From Thermococcus sp. (GTDB lineage: Archaea > Methanobacteriota_B > Thermococci > Thermococcales > Thermococcaceae), in NCBI GenBank assembly GCA_027075325.1, contig JALTBN010000091.1:74430-138429 (forward strand): a stretch of 64,000 nt of DNA. Direction: 5' to 3'. Shown here piece after piece: positions 50,066-60,562 of this stretch. The notes beneath the pieces were generated by a model that did no database searches, was not told where the DNA came from, and saw nothing but the letters and a program-made list of their open reading frames with translations. Positions within the stretch are counted from its first letter, which is position 1. Each line of letters starts with the position of its first letter. Both the position numbers and the translations under genes were made by a program.

Positions 50066-51771
50066 CTCCCGAAGATCAGCTCCCTCATCTTCCCGGGCAG
50101 CTCCTCGATCTTCACCCTGACCTGCTCCCTCGTGTCGCGGTCGCGGATTGTAACCGTGTTATCTTCTGGCGTCTGGTTGTCGATGGTGACGCAGTAAGGC
50201 GTTCCTATCTCGTCATAGCGCATGTAGCGCCTTCCAACGGTGTCCTTCTCGTCGTAGACGGCTATGAAGCCTGCCTTCTGGAGGGTTCTGGAGACCTCGT
50301 AGGCGATGCCCTTGAGCGGCTCCTTGGCGACGAGCGGCAGAACCGCGACCTCTATCGGTGCCATGTCCTTCTTGAGCTTGAGATAAGTCCTGTCCCCCTC
50401 AATGACGAGGCTGTTCTCAAGGAGCAGGTAGAATGGCCTGTCAATACCGAAACTCGGCTCAAGGACGTGCGGGACTATCTTCTCGCCGGTAACCTTCTCC
50501 TCGACTTCCTTTATTATGAAGTCGTCCCTCTCGAGCTCGTAGCCCTCGATTTCGACCTTTCCGTCCCCCTCGAGGAGCTCCACGAGCCCACGCTTCTTCT
50601 CCTCGTCCCATTCCTGAATGAGGTCGTTTATCCTCTTGGCGTCCTTCTTGAGCTTCGGCCCGACGCGCTTCATGTTGAGGCCCACTTTGAGGCGCTTGAC
50701 TATCTTCGGCTCGTCGTAGTGGATGAGAACGGTTAAATCTGCCCCGCTCTCGCGCATGTGCCTGCTGAGGTCGTAGTCACCGCGGTTGGCTATCCCAACG
50801 CACTCCACCCAGCCGAAGCGCTCGCTGTGGATTTCGGCGTCCCAGGTGTCGCGCGAGTAGTGCGCCCTCTCCTCCGGCAGCTGCTGGCGGAAGCGTATCT
50901 TGTCCTCGGGGATGCCAATGTCGAGGAGGGTTCTCTTGACCATGACCATATAGTAGGCGAAGAAGGTGTTCATGACGTAGCCCTTCTTCACGGCCTCCTC
51001 CGCCGTCATCTCCACCATTCCGAGGTTTTTGAGCTGGTGCTCTATTGGATAGAGCCTGAGAACCTCATCTTTAACCTCGTCGAAGTGCGGATGAGCCGTC
51101 TCCTGCGGGTTGAAGAATATCTCGGCCTCGGCCTGTGTGAACTCCCTGAGGCGAAGCATCCCCTGTCTCGGAGAAATCTCGTTGCGATAGGCTTTTCCGA
51201 TCTGGAACACCCCGAAGGGGAGCTTGTTCCTCGCGAAGGCGTTTAGGCGCCTGAAGTTGACGAATATTCCCTGAGCCGTCTCGGGCCTCAGGTAGCCCTT
51301 CTGGTCTCCGTAGGGCCCTATCTTCGTCTCGAACATGAGGTTGAAGTACCAGACCTCGCCGAGCTCGCCGCCGCACTCGGGGCAGCGTATGTTATGCTTC
51401 CTTATCAGCTCGGTGAGGTGTTCGGCGCTCATGCCCTCAGTGTCTATCCCAAGAGCTTCTTCGACGAGGTGGTCGGCCCTAAAGCGGGCGCCGCACTTCT
51501 TACACTCCACCAGCGGGTCAACGAACTTCTCGACGTGGCCGCTGGCTATGAAGACCTTCTCGGGGGTTATGTCCGGTGTCTCGAGCTCAAAGAATCCCTC
51601 CCTTTGGAAGGCCTCCCTTATCTTCCGCTCGATTTTACGCTTTATCGCCGCCCCGAGCGGGCCGTAGTCATAGAATCCGCGTGAACCACCGTATATCTCA
51701 AAGCTGCCCCAGGCAAAGCCTCTCCTCCTCATCAAATCCTGCAGAATCTCGTACTTATCAGCTTCTCCCAT
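50062..51771 (-). CDS. glyS: Glycyl-tRNA synthetase
   Basis: RRRGFAWGSFEIYGGSRGFYDYGPLGAAIKRKIE; RPETAQGIFVNFRRL. Confidence 0.97.
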   Translation of the reverse strand: MGEADKYEILQDLMRRRGFAWGSFEIYGGSRGFYDYGPLGAAIKRKIERKIREAFQREGFFELETPDITPEKVFIASGHVEKFVDPLVECKKCGARFRADHLVEEALGIDTEGMSAEHLTELIRKHNIRCPECGGELGEVWYFNLMFETKIGPYGDQKGYLRPETAQGIFVNFRRLNAFARNKLPFGVFQIGKAYRNEISPRQGMLRLREFTQAEAEIFFNPQETAHPHFDEVKDEVLRLYPIEHQLKNLGMVEMTAEEAVKKGYVMNTFFAYYMVMVKRTLLDIGIPEDKIRFRQQLPEERAHYSRDTWDAEIHSERFGWVECVGIANRGDYDLSRHMRESGADLTVLIHYDEPKIVKRLKVGLNMKRVGPKLKKDAKRINDLIQEWDEEKKRGLVELLEGDGKVEIEGYELERDDFIIKEVEEKVTGEKIVPHVLEPSFGIDRPFYLLLENSLVIEGDRTYLKLKKDMAPIEVAVLPLVAKEPLKGIAYEVSRTLQKAGFIAVYDEKDTVGRRYMRYDEIGTPYCVTIDNQTPEDNTVTIRDRDTREQVRVKIEELPGKMRELIFGS

Positions 51772-51979
51772 CGCTCACCACCTGAAACTGGAGCGAGGGA
51801 CTTTATAAAAAGGTTTTGGACCTGCACAATGCTTTTAAAGGTTACATCAAGGAATGTTCGGAGCACACTATTGACGAGAAGAATTCGTGAATCTGTTCCC
51901 TCAGGGGAGGCCTCGCGATGGTTAGAAACGCTCTCAACCATAAACGGCTCTCCATTGAGGCTTCTTCTGGCTAACTTCG

Positions 51980-52774
51980 ATGGTTGTTCTTGCGTCGCTC
52001 TTTGGATTCTTCGTCCTTTTAGCGGTGGGGCGTTCCGGTAACCACCGTTTCCTTGTACTCTCCACTGCTCTTCTCCTCTGTCCGATTTTCCTCACCGTTC
52101 TTGAGGCCGTTTTTCTCGATCATGTATATCCCTTCGATCTGTGGAACCGCTTTTTCTTCCCATTCTTCTTTGCGTTTGTTTCGCTGAATTCTCCAGAGGG
52201 GACAAACAATGTGGTGGAAGTGGGTGTAACACTTTTCTTGGCGCTCCTCTTCTTGGTGAGGCATACGCTAATTTTCATGATAAAACTCCTTCTACGCCCA
52301 ATACAGGCTGGCGAGTACAAGCTAAGCCTAGTGCATGGGAGAAGCATGGAACCGACGATACTGAATGGTGATATAATAGTTATCTCTCCGGAGGTGCATG
52401 GCTTAAATCCGGGAAATGTTGTTGATGTGAGAGTGCCCGCGAGATACGCCAGCAAAGCCCGCAATATAGTGCACCGCCTTGTCTGGACGAACGGCAGGAT
52501 GATCCAAACGAAGGGCGATAACAACTGTCATCTCGATCCGAAGATACCAGTAGAGAACGTGGAAGGGGTTGTAGTGGCTGTCCTGAGGGCATACGAAGAC
52601 AATATCCACGTTGAAACATTTTCGGATGATTTTTATCCGACGAAAGACATCCTGGTGAAGGCTAAAAGGCTATCCTCCAGATACGGAAGAATTAATTCCA
52701 TTTCGAGACTTCTTGGCATTTACCTTCCTACCTTGGTCTCCCTGCTTTTGACTTTTATCCTACTGCGGATTTGA
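51980..52774 (+). CDS. S26 signal peptidase-like protein with extended N-terminal membrane region
   Basis: GRSMEPTILNGDIIVI and IVHRLVWTNGRMIQTKGDNN, plus additional N-terminal TM segments. Confidence 0.82.
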   Translation: MVVLASLFGFFVLLAVGRSGNHRFLVLSTALLLCPIFLTVLEAVFLDHVYPFDLWNRFFFPFFFAFVSLNSPEGTNNVVEVGVTLFLALLFLVRHTLIFMIKLLLRPIQAGEYKLSLVHGRSMEPTILNGDIIVISPEVHGLNPGNVVDVRVPARYASKARNIVHRLVWTNGRMIQTKGDNNCHLDPKIPVENVEGVVVAVLRAYEDNIHVETFSDDFYPTKDILVKAKRLSSRYGRINSISRLLGIYLPTLVSLLLTFILLRI

Positions 52775-52891
52775 AAAGGGATATGAAATACTTTGGTTGC
52801 TCTCGTTGGTTCCGTTTTGCCGTGGGGAAAGAGTTATAAACCGTTTCCCCCGTGTAGGCTATGAGCTTTGATTGTTTGGAGGTGCGTGAAA

Positions 52892-53122
52892 ATGGCGGAA
52901 AGACCACTCGATGTTATCCACAAGTCCCTTGAGAAGGATGTCCTCGTGCTCCTCAAGAGGGGAGGCGAGATAAGGGGCAAGCTCATCGGTTATGATATCC
53001 ATCTGAACGTTGTCCTTGCCAATGCAGACCTCATCCAGGACAGCGAGGTCGTGAAGAGCTACGGCAAAATCGTTGTCCGCGGGGACAACGTCCTCGCCAT
53101 CTCGCCGGTTGAAATTGAGTGA
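52892..53122 (+). CDS. Sm-like archaeal protein
   Basis: RPLDVIHKSLEKDVLVLLKRGGEIRGKLIGYDIHLNVVLANAD. Confidence 0.96.
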   Translation: MAERPLDVIHKSLEKDVLVLLKRGGEIRGKLIGYDIHLNVVLANADLIQDSEVVKSYGKIVVRGDNVLAISPVEIE

Positions 53123-53139
53123 AGCAGTGAGGTGATAGC

Positions 53140-53331
53140 ATGGGAGCCGGAACAGAGCCAAAGGGCCGGAGGAATCACACTCCGACTCACATCAGGTGCA
53201 GGCGCTGCGGAAGGCGCGCCTTTAACGTTCAGAAAGGGTACTGTGCCGCCTGCGGATTCGGCAGGAGCAAGCGCATGAGGAAGTACAGCTGGTCGCACAA
53301 GTGGAAGAAGAAGAGGAACCTCAAGTACTGA
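53140..53331 (+). CDS. rpl37e: 50S ribosomal protein L37e
   Basis: [41 protein letters not shown]. Confidence 0.97.
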   Translation: MGAGTEPKGRRNHTPTHIRCRRCGRRAFNVQKGYCAACGFGRSKRMRKYSWSHKWKKKRNLKY

Positions 53332-53464
53332 TCTTTTCTTTTATACCCTCTACGACCCACGTGTTCTTCTCAGGATGCGTTATCTTCCGTAGGCGGGAAA
53401 ATAAATGAGAACGGTCCGGTGGATATTCCTGCCACCTGCCAATTGCATTAATTCCCTTCTGCGA

Positions 53465-54751
53465 TCACTCCAGCGGCTCCCTCCCGTAGCGCAGGAAGCT
53501 GAGGAACTTCTCGTTCTCGCCCACCAGCGCGCTCAGCACCGCGTTGACGTAGGCATCGAACTCTCCCTTCTTTATGACTACTGAGTGGTGGGCGTACTCG
53601 AGTGGAATCACGTACTCGTCCTCGGCAACGGAGAGTATCTCGGCCAGGGTCTTCTCGAAGTCCTGCTTCTCCGGAACTTCAAGAAGGTATATCAGCCCGC
53701 CGTCGGCGAAGCGGACGTAGGCTGGCTTTATTCTTGCCCCCGTGATCTTGCCGCCCTCCAGTATCAGGGCCTCTTTAAGGTTCTGGAGCTTTCCGTGCAT
53801 CATGACGTCAACAATCAACCTCGGAAGACCGCCCTTCGGCTCCTTGAGGTAGCTGAACTCCAAGTAGCCCCTCTCGTCTGAGAGTGATGCAACAACCGGA
53901 GTGTCGACTATCATTGGCGTGCCCTTGAGTTTGTCCCCTTCCCTCATCTTCACTGTCTTCACGACGTCAGCCTTGTAGAACGTCTTTGCAATGGCCGCTA
54001 TCCTCCCACCGAGGAGCCTGTCGAGGGCGTGGAGGTACTCGAGGTACTCAAAGAGGACTATGAGGTCTTCCTTGTCGTTTATCCACCAGAAGCTCTCCCT
54101 TATGCTCCTCGCGCCCTTCCTCATGAGTATCGAAAAGATTTCCTCACCGTTCCATCCCCTTGAGGGCAGGGAAAAGCCGTTCAGGACGCCCTCATTTTCC
54201 AGCCCTTCCCTCCACCGCGTCCACTGCTCGTCGAGGAAGTCGAGGAACTCCAGGGCGGCGTTGAGCAGTTGCTCCCCATGTCTGCCGTAGAGTTCCCTCG
54301 TCGTCGATGTGACGTACGTTGGTGGCGTGATTATGGCGCTGCTTATCGTGCCGTCCATCAGCACCAGATCGGCCCCGAGTTCGAGCATCATCGCGCCCAT
54401 CCTCTTCTCGAGGATGTCCATGTGAACCCTAACCCTCTCCTCAACGCTCTTGTACGGGAAGACCATGCCGATGTCGTTCCAGTAGTAGAGCCTCTCCCCT
54501 ATCGCCGAGGCAGAGACGGCGTAGATTATCGCCCCGCTGAGGCGCTTCATCATCCTGCTGCCATCTATAGCGTAGACGCTTGCTTCCTTAGGCTCTGGCA
54601 GGGGCTTCCACGGGAAATGCTTCTCCACTGCCTTTCTCAGCCTCTCGACGTCCTCCAGGCTCTTCAGGAGAAACTCCCTGATCTCTCTGACGTGAACATC
54701 GCTAATACGCTCCAAGGCTCTCGACCTCCACCCTGCTCTTTCCGCCGACAT
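53465..54751 (-). CDS. nurA: DNA double-strand break repair nuclease NurA
   Basis: VYAIDGSRMMKRLSGAIIYAVSA; LVLMDGTI; synteny with rad50. Confidence 0.93.
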   Translation of the reverse strand: MSAERAGWRSRALERISDVHVREIREFLLKSLEDVERLRKAVEKHFPWKPLPEPKEASVYAIDGSRMMKRLSGAIIYAVSASAIGERLYYWNDIGMVFPYKSVEERVRVHMDILEKRMGAMMLELGADLVLMDGTISSAIITPPTYVTSTTRELYGRHGEQLLNAALEFLDFLDEQWTRWREGLENEGVLNGFSLPSRGWNGEEIFSILMRKGARSIRESFWWINDKEDLIVLFEYLEYLHALDRLLGGRIAAIAKTFYKADVVKTVKMREGDKLKGTPMIVDTPVVASLSDERGYLEFSYLKEPKGGLPRLIVDVMMHGKLQNLKEALILEGGKITGARIKPAYVRFADGGLIYLLEVPEKQDFEKTLAEILSVAEDEYVIPLEYAHHSVVIKKGEFDAYVNAVLSALVGENEKFLSFLRYGREPLE

Positions 54752-57365
54752 TCTCTACCCGTATCACGTAATCCGCCGCGTCCTTCAGCTCCTCGTCGTG
54801 CGAGACTATGATGACCTGCGGTATCTTCCTGAGCTGGCTTGAGATTATCTCAACGAGCTTCTTCCTGCGCTCTTCGTCGAGGAAGGGCGTCGGCTCGTCC
54901 AAAATCAGCAGCTCAAGGTTCCCAACCTTGTAGAGCGAGAGCGCCAGGCGGAACGCTAAACCGAGCGCTATCCTCTCGCCGCCGCTGAGGAACTCCAAGC
55001 CAACCTCGTTGCCCGCGTAGAGCACCTTCAGCTCTATCCTCTCCCTTCCGTACTTCTTCTCCCGCTTGAGCTTTATCCCCTGGTACTTGCCCTCGGTCAT
55101 CTCCGAGAAGGTCTCCCCCGCGAGCTTCTGAACCTCCTCGAGGCCCCTAAGTTCCTCTTCCGCCTTGAGCCTCGCAACCTTCTCCTTGAAGGTGGTCATA
55201 TCCGCTATGGCCTTCTCGACGGTCTCTATCTCCTTCCCCGCATCCTCGATCTCCTTCTTCTTGGCCTTCAGTTCGTCGAGGAGCTTCATGACCTCGTCCC
55301 TCAGCTCTTCGGCACCTTTAAGCTCCGCTTTGGCTTTCTCAAGCTCCCTCGCGCTCTCCATGTGCCTTTTCTCTGCCTCTCCGTAGGCTTCCTCCGAGAA
55401 CTCCTTCGAAAGCTTCTCTATTTCCTTCTTCAGCGCTTTGAACTCCCCTTCCAGTTCCCCAAGGGTCTTGATGCTCTCATCGCGCTTCTTCTCGAGGAGA
55501 GTGAGCTTCTTCCTGGCCCTGTCGAGCTGCGCTGGAACGCTCTTCAAAGACAGGTACTCGCGGTAGGCCGGTTCGAGTTCCTTTAAACGGTCCTCGACCC
55601 CGTCAAAGGAGCTGAACCCTTCCCTCTTCAGGCTCCCCATTATGTCCTTCTTCTTTTCCTCTATCCCCTCGAGCTTCTTCTTTATGTCCTCTAGCTCTCC
55701 CCTGGCCTTCTCCAGCTCTTCGAGCTCCTCTCTGAGCTGCCTGAGCTCCTTCTTTATCTCGATGAGCCTCGCCTTCGCGTTCTCAAACTCCTCCGCGGCC
55801 TTCTCAAGCTCCTCCACATCGTACTTGGAAAGCTTCTCCTCGACTTCCCTCAACAGGTCGGCGGTCTTCTTCAACCTTATGAGCTTCGGCTCCCCTTTGA
55901 TGGCCTCTTTGAGTTTCGGCTCCCTCTCCCTGAGCTTCTCCAGCTTCTTCTCCAGCCCCTTTAGCTTCTTCTCGATGGAAGTTATTTCAGCGTCGTACTC
56001 AGCCTTTATCTCCTCCTCATCGTGCTCCTCGATGGGCCTCTTGCACAGCGGGCAGACCTTTGCCCCCTCAAGCTTCGAAAGGTTCTCGATGAGGCTCTCC
56101 CTCAGCCCGCTGAGGCTCGCGATGTCCTCTCTTATCTTTGCCACTTCCTCGCGGAGGTTCTCGAGCTCTTCCTTCGCTTTCTCAACAGACTTCAGTTCCT
56201 TTTCGAGCTTCTCCGGGGTGGTTCCGGCTTTCTCAAGCTCACTTCTGTACCTCTCCGCCTCGGCCTTCAGCTGAAGGGCGCGCTGGTAGAGGCCGTTCTT
56301 CCGCTTGAGCTCCTCGTAGGTTCCCCTGAGGGCAGTCTCCTCTTTCTCCAGCTCGGCTATCTTCGCGGAGACCTCGCTTATCCTGGAGGTTTTCTCTTCG
56401 AGCGTCTTTTTCTTCTCCGTTAAACGCGCCGCCGAGAGGTCGAGCCCCGCAAGCTCGTCCTTGAGCGAGAGGAGGGACTTCAGCTTGAGGTACTCCTTCT
56501 CAAGCGGCTCGAGCTCCTTTAGGCGGGAGAGCTTCTCCTCAAGCTCCTCTATCTCCTTCTCCACCTCGGAGATCTGGCCCTCGTAGTCCGCTATCCTCTC
56601 CTTCTCGGCCTTTATCCTCTGCTCAATGACGGCCCTCCTCTTCTCCAGCCCCTCGAGCTCTTCTTTCAGGGTCTTAAGCCTGGAGTACTCCTTCTCCGCT
56701 TCCTCGAACTCCTTCTCAAGCTTCCTCGCCCTCTCCCTGAGCTCGCTTATCCTCCTCAGCGTCTCGGAGAAGCGCTTCTCGGCATCGCGGAGGCTCTCCT
56801 CAACTTCGGCCTTCCTCTCGATGAGCTTCCTGAGGTATTCCCTCTTCCGCCTGAGCTCCCTTATCACCTCAGCGGCGTTCTTCTCGGCGTTCTCGTAGTC
56901 CTCTATCCCCAAGACCTTCCTTAGAACCTTCTCCATTATCTCACGGTTCGTGATTATGCCCTCTATCTCGCCCTGCCGTATGTAGAGGGCGTTGGTGAAA
57001 ACCTGGATGGGGTAGACGTTCCGCTCCACCCAACGGGCTATGTCCGAGCTCTTCTCCGCTATCAGGGCGCCGTCCTCAAGCAGCTCGCTCTTCTTGGTGT
57101 CTCTGGCTATCCTGTATGTCTTCCCGTCGTGCTCGAACTCTAAAGCAAGCGCTATACCACCCTTCGCGTTAACGCGTGTGTTGGCCTGGAGGTAGCCCCT
57201 TGGGAAGCTCGGGTGCCCCATGTAGAGGGCCGCGAAAACCGCCTCAAGGATCGAGCTCTTCCCGGCACCGTTCTGGCCTATCAGCAGGTTTATGCCGTCG
57301 CTGAACTCGACCTCACTCTTCTCGTGCGCCCTGAAGTTTTTGATTTTAATCCTTCTTATCCTCAC
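54702..57365 (-). CDS. rad50: DNA repair ATPase Rad50
   Basis: MRIRRIKIKNFRAHEKSEVEF, GQNGAGKSSILEA, zinc hook CPLC, signature LSGGERIALGLAFRLAL. Confidence 0.98.
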   Translation of the reverse strand: MRIRRIKIKNFRAHEKSEVEFSDGINLLIGQNGAGKSSILEAVFAALYMGHPSFPRGYLQANTRVNAKGGIALALEFEHDGKTYRIARDTKKSELLEDGALIAEKSSDIARWVERNVYPIQVFTNALYIRQGEIEGIITNREIMEKVLRKVLGIEDYENAEKNAAEVIRELRRKREYLRKLIERKAEVEESLRDAEKRFSETLRRISELRERARKLEKEFEEAEKEYSRLKTLKEELEGLEKRRAVIEQRIKAEKERIADYEGQISEVEKEIEELEEKLSRLKELEPLEKEYLKLKSLLSLKDELAGLDLSAARLTEKKKTLEEKTSRISEVSAKIAELEKEETALRGTYEELKRKNGLYQRALQLKAEAERYRSELEKAGTTPEKLEKELKSVEKAKEELENLREEVAKIREDIASLSGLRESLIENLSKLEGAKVCPLCKRPIEEHDEEEIKAEYDAEITSIEKKLKGLEKKLEKLREREPKLKEAIKGEPKLIRLKKTADLLREVEEKLSKYDVEELEKAAEEFENAKARLIEIKKELRQLREELEELEKARGELEDIKKKLEGIEEKKKDIMGSLKREGFSSFDGVEDRLKELEPAYREYLSLKSVPAQLDRARKKLTLLEKKRDESIKTLGELEGEFKALKKEIEKLSKEFSEEAYGEAEKRHMESARELEKAKAELKGAEELRDEVMKLLDELKAKKKEIEDAGKEIETVEKAIADMTTFKEKVARLKAEEELRGLEEVQKLAGETFSEMTEGKYQGIKLKREKKYGRERIELKVLYAGNEVGLEFLSGGERIALGLAFRLALSLYKVGNLELLILDEPTPFLDEERRKKLVEIISSQLRKIPQVIIVSHDEELKDAADYVIRVENVGGKSRVEVESLGAY

Positions 57366-58792
57366 GGCTTACCCCTCCCCAGCCAGGCGTCGAGGCTTGC
57401 TGGATTTTTGGGTTTGGGGACGGGCTTCTTTTCAGGTTTTTTCTCTTCTTTCCCGGGCTTCTCCGTTTTCTTTGGCTCCTTTCCCCTCGGCGCTTTTTCA
57501 GGGGCTTTGGCCTTCTTGGGTGCCTTTTCCATGGCTCCCTCTTTCTTCTCAGGGGCCTTCCTCGGAACCATGGCCTTTGCTGGTATTCCCTTCTCGTACC
57601 TCTCCATCAGCCAGGAAACGAACTCGGGCAAACCCTCCGAGAACTCCTTCGGTTCAACGCGGAGATGCATCAAAAGCTCCCTCTCCCACTCAGTGAACAG
57701 CTCCTCCTCGCTCAGCCTCTCCTTCGAGAGGATCGCCTCCCCGACGACCCTGCTCTTGAAGGTGTAGTACCTGATTCCAGAGTCCTTGAGCAGGTCGTTG
57801 AACTCGGCCAGGGCGATTCCTCCCTTAACCGTGCCTTCGAGCGTTATCACAGCTATCGCGTCCTTCGGGATGAGCGATGAAACCTCCTCAACCTTCCTCC
57901 TCAGCTCAGCCTTGCTGTTTCCTTCAACCCTGACCGAATAAAAGGGCCTCGTCTCAACCTCCACAAACTCCGGAGCAAAGTCCTCGACGATGTAGAACCC
58001 CTTTGGCCCCTCGCGGTTCCCCATAACCTTCGGCTTTTTGTCTCTGGTGGAGTAGCGGATTAGGTGGCTCGCCTCCCTGACTTCTGTCCTCTCCAGGGAG
58101 CCGGGGTAAGCTAAGGGGCCGCTTAAACCCGTCTGCGAAGGCTCTGCTATTCTCCTGACGTGGATGTGCCCGAGGGCGTAGTAGGAGAACCCATCCGGCA
58201 GCTCGCTCAGCCTCAAATCGAAGGCGTCCTGGTAGGGCGTGTCCTTGGCCAGGTAGTCAATTGCCTGGTGGAGCATGAGAATTCCTTTCTTCCCCTTGAA
58301 GAGCGCCCTGAGGACGTTGATTGCCCCGTCGTTCCTTATGAGCTGCCAGCGGGTGTGGTGCCTCAGCCCGTGTATCTCAAGGTCTCCTACCTTCCCCCAC
58401 ACCAGATAGCGGTTCTCTGAGAGCCTCTTGCTCTCCTGGAACTCGCCCTTCCTCGGCTCCCTCTTGAGTCCAACGGTGTATATCAGTCCGAGGTGCTCGA
58501 GGAGGTCGAAGACGGAGGTTTCCCTTATCGTCTTGTCGTGGTTGCCCTCTATCGCGAAAACCGGAATTCCCTTCCTCCTCGGCAGTTCGAGGACCTCAAC
58601 GGCGTCGCGTATCGTCCTCGGCGACGGCCTGCTCACATGGAAGAGGTCTCCAGCGATGAGTATGAAGTCAACGTTGGCCCTCACCGACTTCTCGATGGCC
58701 TCGCGGAAGGCCTTCAGGTAATCCTCGTAGCGGAAGGGCTGGTTGAACTGCTCCCTGCCGAGGTGGACGTCAGCGATGTGCGCGAACTTCAT
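57362..58792 (-). CDS. mre11: DNA repair nuclease Mre11
   Basis: MKFAHIADVHLGREQFNQPFRYEDY; IAGDLFH; EGNHD. Confidence 0.98.
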   Translation of the reverse strand: MKFAHIADVHLGREQFNQPFRYEDYLKAFREAIEKSVRANVDFILIAGDLFHVSRPSPRTIRDAVEVLELPRRKGIPVFAIEGNHDKTIRETSVFDLLEHLGLIYTVGLKREPRKGEFQESKRLSENRYLVWGKVGDLEIHGLRHHTRWQLIRNDGAINVLRALFKGKKGILMLHQAIDYLAKDTPYQDAFDLRLSELPDGFSYYALGHIHVRRIAEPSQTGLSGPLAYPGSLERTEVREASHLIRYSTRDKKPKVMGNREGPKGFYIVEDFAPEFVEVETRPFYSVRVEGNSKAELRRKVEEVSSLIPKDAIAVITLEGTVKGGIALAEFNDLLKDSGIRYYTFKSRVVGEAILSKERLSEEELFTEWERELLMHLRVEPKEFSEGLPEFVSWLMERYEKGIPAKAMVPRKAPEKKEGAMEKAPKKAKAPEKAPRGKEPKKTEKPGKEEKKPEKKPVPKPKNPASLDAWLGRGKP

Positions 58793-58801
58793 AGCGACAC
58801 C

Positions 58802-60472
58802 TCACAGCGGGAGGGCCTCTATGGCCTCCTCCTCCGTCATCTCCTCTGTTTCATCCTTCCCTTCGAGCCATTCGGCAACGATGTCTATGTCCCCGCCGCC
58901 GTAGTGGCCCTTGAAGTCCCTCTCGAAGCTGTATATCTTCACCATCGCGGGAATCGTTATCGCGTAGCCGACTATCACCGCTTCACCCACTCCGAGGGAA
59001 GCTATATCCCCGAGCAGGTCCTCGCTTATCTGCTCGCTCGCCTGCTGCACGTAGCGCTGGTCGTTTGGCTCGACGAGCTTGAGGATGATCTTCGTGTTCG
59101 TCTGGCTCAAGATATCGTCGTCCAGCTTCTTGGGCCTCTGAGAGACTATGCCCAACCCAACGCCGAACTTTCTTCCCTCACGGGCAATCTTTCCAAGCCA
59201 GAGCGTCGCCGGGTTCTTCTCGCCCCGAGGGGCGAATATGTGCGCCTCCTCTACGATGACCAGCAGGGGCTTTTTCACGGCAGGATAATTCTCTATTATC
59301 TCCCTGGCGGTGGGCCTGTCGTTCGTTCTAAGGGCCTTTATGTACTCGATGCGGTTCTTGAGGATTCCGCGCAGGACGAAGCTCGCCAGCGTAATCATCT
59401 GCTCCTCTTCCATGCCGCTCAGGTCTATGACGTTCACCATGCCGGGTCTTATCTCGCTGAGAACGTTAACCGGGCTTATGAACTCGCCGAAGTTGGCGCG
59501 AAGCTCGCTCAAGTAGTCCTTCAGCCTTATCAGGGAGTCGAGGTCCTTTGCCTGTATCTTTCTTGGCGTCTCTATGCCCTTCTCGTCGTAGTAGTAGATA
59601 ATCTTGTCGTCGGTGTTCTCGTAAACGCGTATCCACTCCTCTATCTTGTCCTCCATCGCGTGGATGAAGTCCATTCCGCCGACGACGCGCCCGTTCCTGC
59701 GCATTTCCTCTCTAACCGTCCTGTAGACCAGCCCGAGGAAGCGCCTCTGAAGGCTGGCGTTCTCCGCTATGCCGAGCAGCGTGGCGAACTCGCTGAGCCT
59801 TATCCTCCCGGGGTCTATCGTGGCCTTTATCGGGTTGACGCGCGCTCCGGGCCAGCTCAGGTGCCTGTACTCGCCGTGCGGGTCGAGGATGACGACGGTG
59901 GCGTTGACGTTGCTAACCAGCTCCTTCGTGAGAACCGCTATCGTGTTGGACTTTCCGGCACCGGTGACCGCTAAAACCGCGAAGTGCCTCGAAACAAGCC
60001 TGTTGGCGTCGAGATTGACCTCTACTTTCTCCCTCGCTATGAGCCTTCCCAGCCTTATGTGGCCCTGGGAGAAAATCATCTCCAAATCTTCGTCCCTCGC
60101 GAGGTAGACCTTCTCGCCGGGCTTTATCGGGACGCGGTTGGGAGCGGGCTTCGCCAAGAACTCTCCATCGGCAGTTCTCAGCACGCCGAGAACCTTGGCT
60201 GTCGCGAGTATCTCCTCGCTCTTGTCAAGGACGCCCTTTGAGAAAACGTTCACCGTCTTTTCCACGTAGTCGTAGCTCCCCCTCCCGGCGTCCATGAGCC
60301 AGTTGACGTTCCTTATCGACTTCAAAAGTGCTAAAACCTCGTCGCCGTCCCTGTTCCTCGCTATCAGAAACTCCCCAAAGCGCGGAAGCTCGTTTCTCGG
60401 GTTCACTATGAACGTGAAGTGGTCGGTGGTCGATTCACCGAACACGATTCCAACGGGGTTATCACGCTCCAT
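58802..60472 (-). CDS. herA: DNA double-strand break repair helicase HerA
   Basis: VTGAGKSNTIAVLTKEL, VILDPHGEY, VIVEEAHIFAPRG; start MERDNPVGIVFGES at 60472. Confidence 0.96.
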   Translation of the reverse strand: MERDNPVGIVFGESTTDHFTFIVNPRNELPRFGEFLIARNRDGDEVLALLKSIRNVNWLMDAGRGSYDYVEKTVNVFSKGVLDKSEEILATAKVLGVLRTADGEFLAKPAPNRVPIKPGEKVYLARDEDLEMIFSQGHIRLGRLIAREKVEVNLDANRLVSRHFAVLAVTGAGKSNTIAVLTKELVSNVNATVVILDPHGEYRHLSWPGARVNPIKATIDPGRIRLSEFATLLGIAENASLQRRFLGLVYRTVREEMRRNGRVVGGMDFIHAMEDKIEEWIRVYENTDDKIIYYYDEKGIETPRKIQAKDLDSLIRLKDYLSELRANFGEFISPVNVLSEIRPGMVNVIDLSGMEEEQMITLASFVLRGILKNRIEYIKALRTNDRPTAREIIENYPAVKKPLLVIVEEAHIFAPRGEKNPATLWLGKIAREGRKFGVGLGIVSQRPKKLDDDILSQTNTKIILKLVEPNDQRYVQQASEQISEDLLGDIASLGVGEAVIVGYAITIPAMVKIYSFERDFKGHYGGGDIDIVAEWLEGKDETEEMTEEEAIEALPL

Positions 60473-60562
60473 ATTACCACCTTTAGTTGACTTCTCCCGG
60501 TGGAACAAAAACCTTTCGCCCAAAACCACAACCCCTAAAAGCCATCCCGCCAACTCCCTTTC

